A stretch of 5,260 bases of DNA from positions 1 to 5,260 of the forward strand of contig JBGTBQ010000469.1 in assembly GCA_041749275.1 (NCBI GenBank). The letters run 5' to 3'. The position numbers and the translations under genes are program-made. This stretch comes from JBGTBQ01 sp041749275 (lineage in GTDB: Bacteria; Acidobacteriota; Blastocatellia; Pyrinomonadales; Pyrinomonadaceae). Every line of letters begins with the position of its first letter. Position 1 is the stretch's first letter. Positions 4,902 through 5,260 of the stretch are shown one piece after another. Below the pieces are notes generated by a model. That model worked only from the letters and a program-made list of their open reading frames with translations, ran no database searches and was not told the DNA's origin.

Positions 4902-5260
4902 CATCTCTTCTGTTGATGAGTCCCGCGACGAAGCCCGCGCCGAATCCGTTGTCTATGTTGACGACCGTGACGTTGGAGGAGCAGGAGTTGAGCATTCCCA
5001 AGAGGGCCGCGACGCCGCCGAAACTGGCGCCGTAGCCGATGCTCGTGGGCACGGCGATGACGGGCGCGGCGACGAGGCCGCCGACGACCGAGGGGAGCGC
5101 GCCCTCCATCCCGGCGACGACGACGATGACGCGCGCGCGTCTTAATCTCTCACGCTCGGCGAGGATGCGGTGGACGCCCGCGACGCCCGCGTCCCAGATG
5201 CGCTCGACGCGGTTGCCCATCGCCTCGGCGGTGAGCGCGGCCTCCTCCGCGACGGGAATA
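4894..5260 (-). CDS. larB: LarB, nickel-pincer cofactor biosynthesis carboxylase, 5' end outside window
   Basis: From the right edge 121 codons of the C-terminal half are seen, entering in frame as IPVAEEAALTAEAMGN. The order RVERIWDAGVAGVHRI, VVVAGMEGALPSVVGGLV, PTSIGYGASFGGVAALLG and MLNSCSSNVTVVNIDNGFGAGF is the conserved PurE (AIR carboxylase)-like core of LarB. LarB carboxylates and hydrolyses nicotinic acid adenine dinucleotide, the first step to the nickel pincer nucleotide used by lactate racemase and related enzymes; it is cytoplasmic. Full LarB is around 250 residues, so about half is missing on the right. The terminal RRDEG and the TGA stop are encoded by the heptamer repeat, so the native C-terminus has been set by it. 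No larC or larE is in view, and the following lipase has no obvious metabolic link. Confidence 0.93.
   Translation of the reverse strand, partial: IPVAEEAALTAEAMGNRVERIWDAGVAGVHRILAERERLRRARVIVVVAGMEGALPSVVGGLVAAPVIAVPTSIGYGASFGGVAALLGMLNSCSSNVTVVNIDNGFGAGFVAGLINRRDEG

Overview
The window looks like chromosomal DNA of a GC-rich, Gram-negative-type bacterium: there are two predicted lipoproteins and a membrane-anchored phosphoesterase. A low-complexity Asn/Ser lipoprotein linker together with dense 7-8 bp tandem repeats between genes would fit an Acidobacteriota (Blastocatellia-like) genome. That assignment is inference from style only; there is no rRNA or other marker gene here.

Left part (1-827). 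A two-gene toxin-antitoxin-type unit lies on the minus strand: a DUF433 antitoxin (284-496) followed one base later by a DUF5615 PIN-like toxin (282 to beyond the left edge). It has a good sigma70-like promoter (503-532) placed so that the antitoxin mRNA would be nearly leaderless. Behind it is a gene-free stretch of about 330 bases. Its first third (540-641) is an imperfect palindrome laid out like an integron attC recombination site. This part is visibly less GC-rich than the right half.

Middle (828-2368). On the plus strand is a lipoprotein of 377 residues with a 15-bp tandem repeat coding its linker and two homologous domains, each with one cysteine pair. It is followed by a small exported-looking ORF (2034-2321) with a doubtful start, whose 3' end runs into a G-rich/C-rich inverted repeat that fills the convergent junction.

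Right part (2369-5260). A very GC-rich minus-strand cluster, probably one transcript, reads larB (partial) -> LCAT-like lipase lipoprotein -> YkuE/YaeI-like metallophosphoesterase. The last two are 3 bases apart. The phosphoesterase has GNWD where the family has GNHD.

The most unusual structure is at 4745-4908. Ten heptamers (minus strand GGGATGA) occupy the whole larB-lipase gap and supply both the larB stop codon and the lipase start codon. Four complementary heptamers (TTCATCC) encode the core of the lipase signal peptide. In the transcript the two tracts can form a helix of about 30 bp. The leader tract also matches a G-quadruplex pattern, and the coding tract is a frame-shifting 7-bp repeat. 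Together they make a candidate post-transcriptional or phase-variable control element for the lipase operon.
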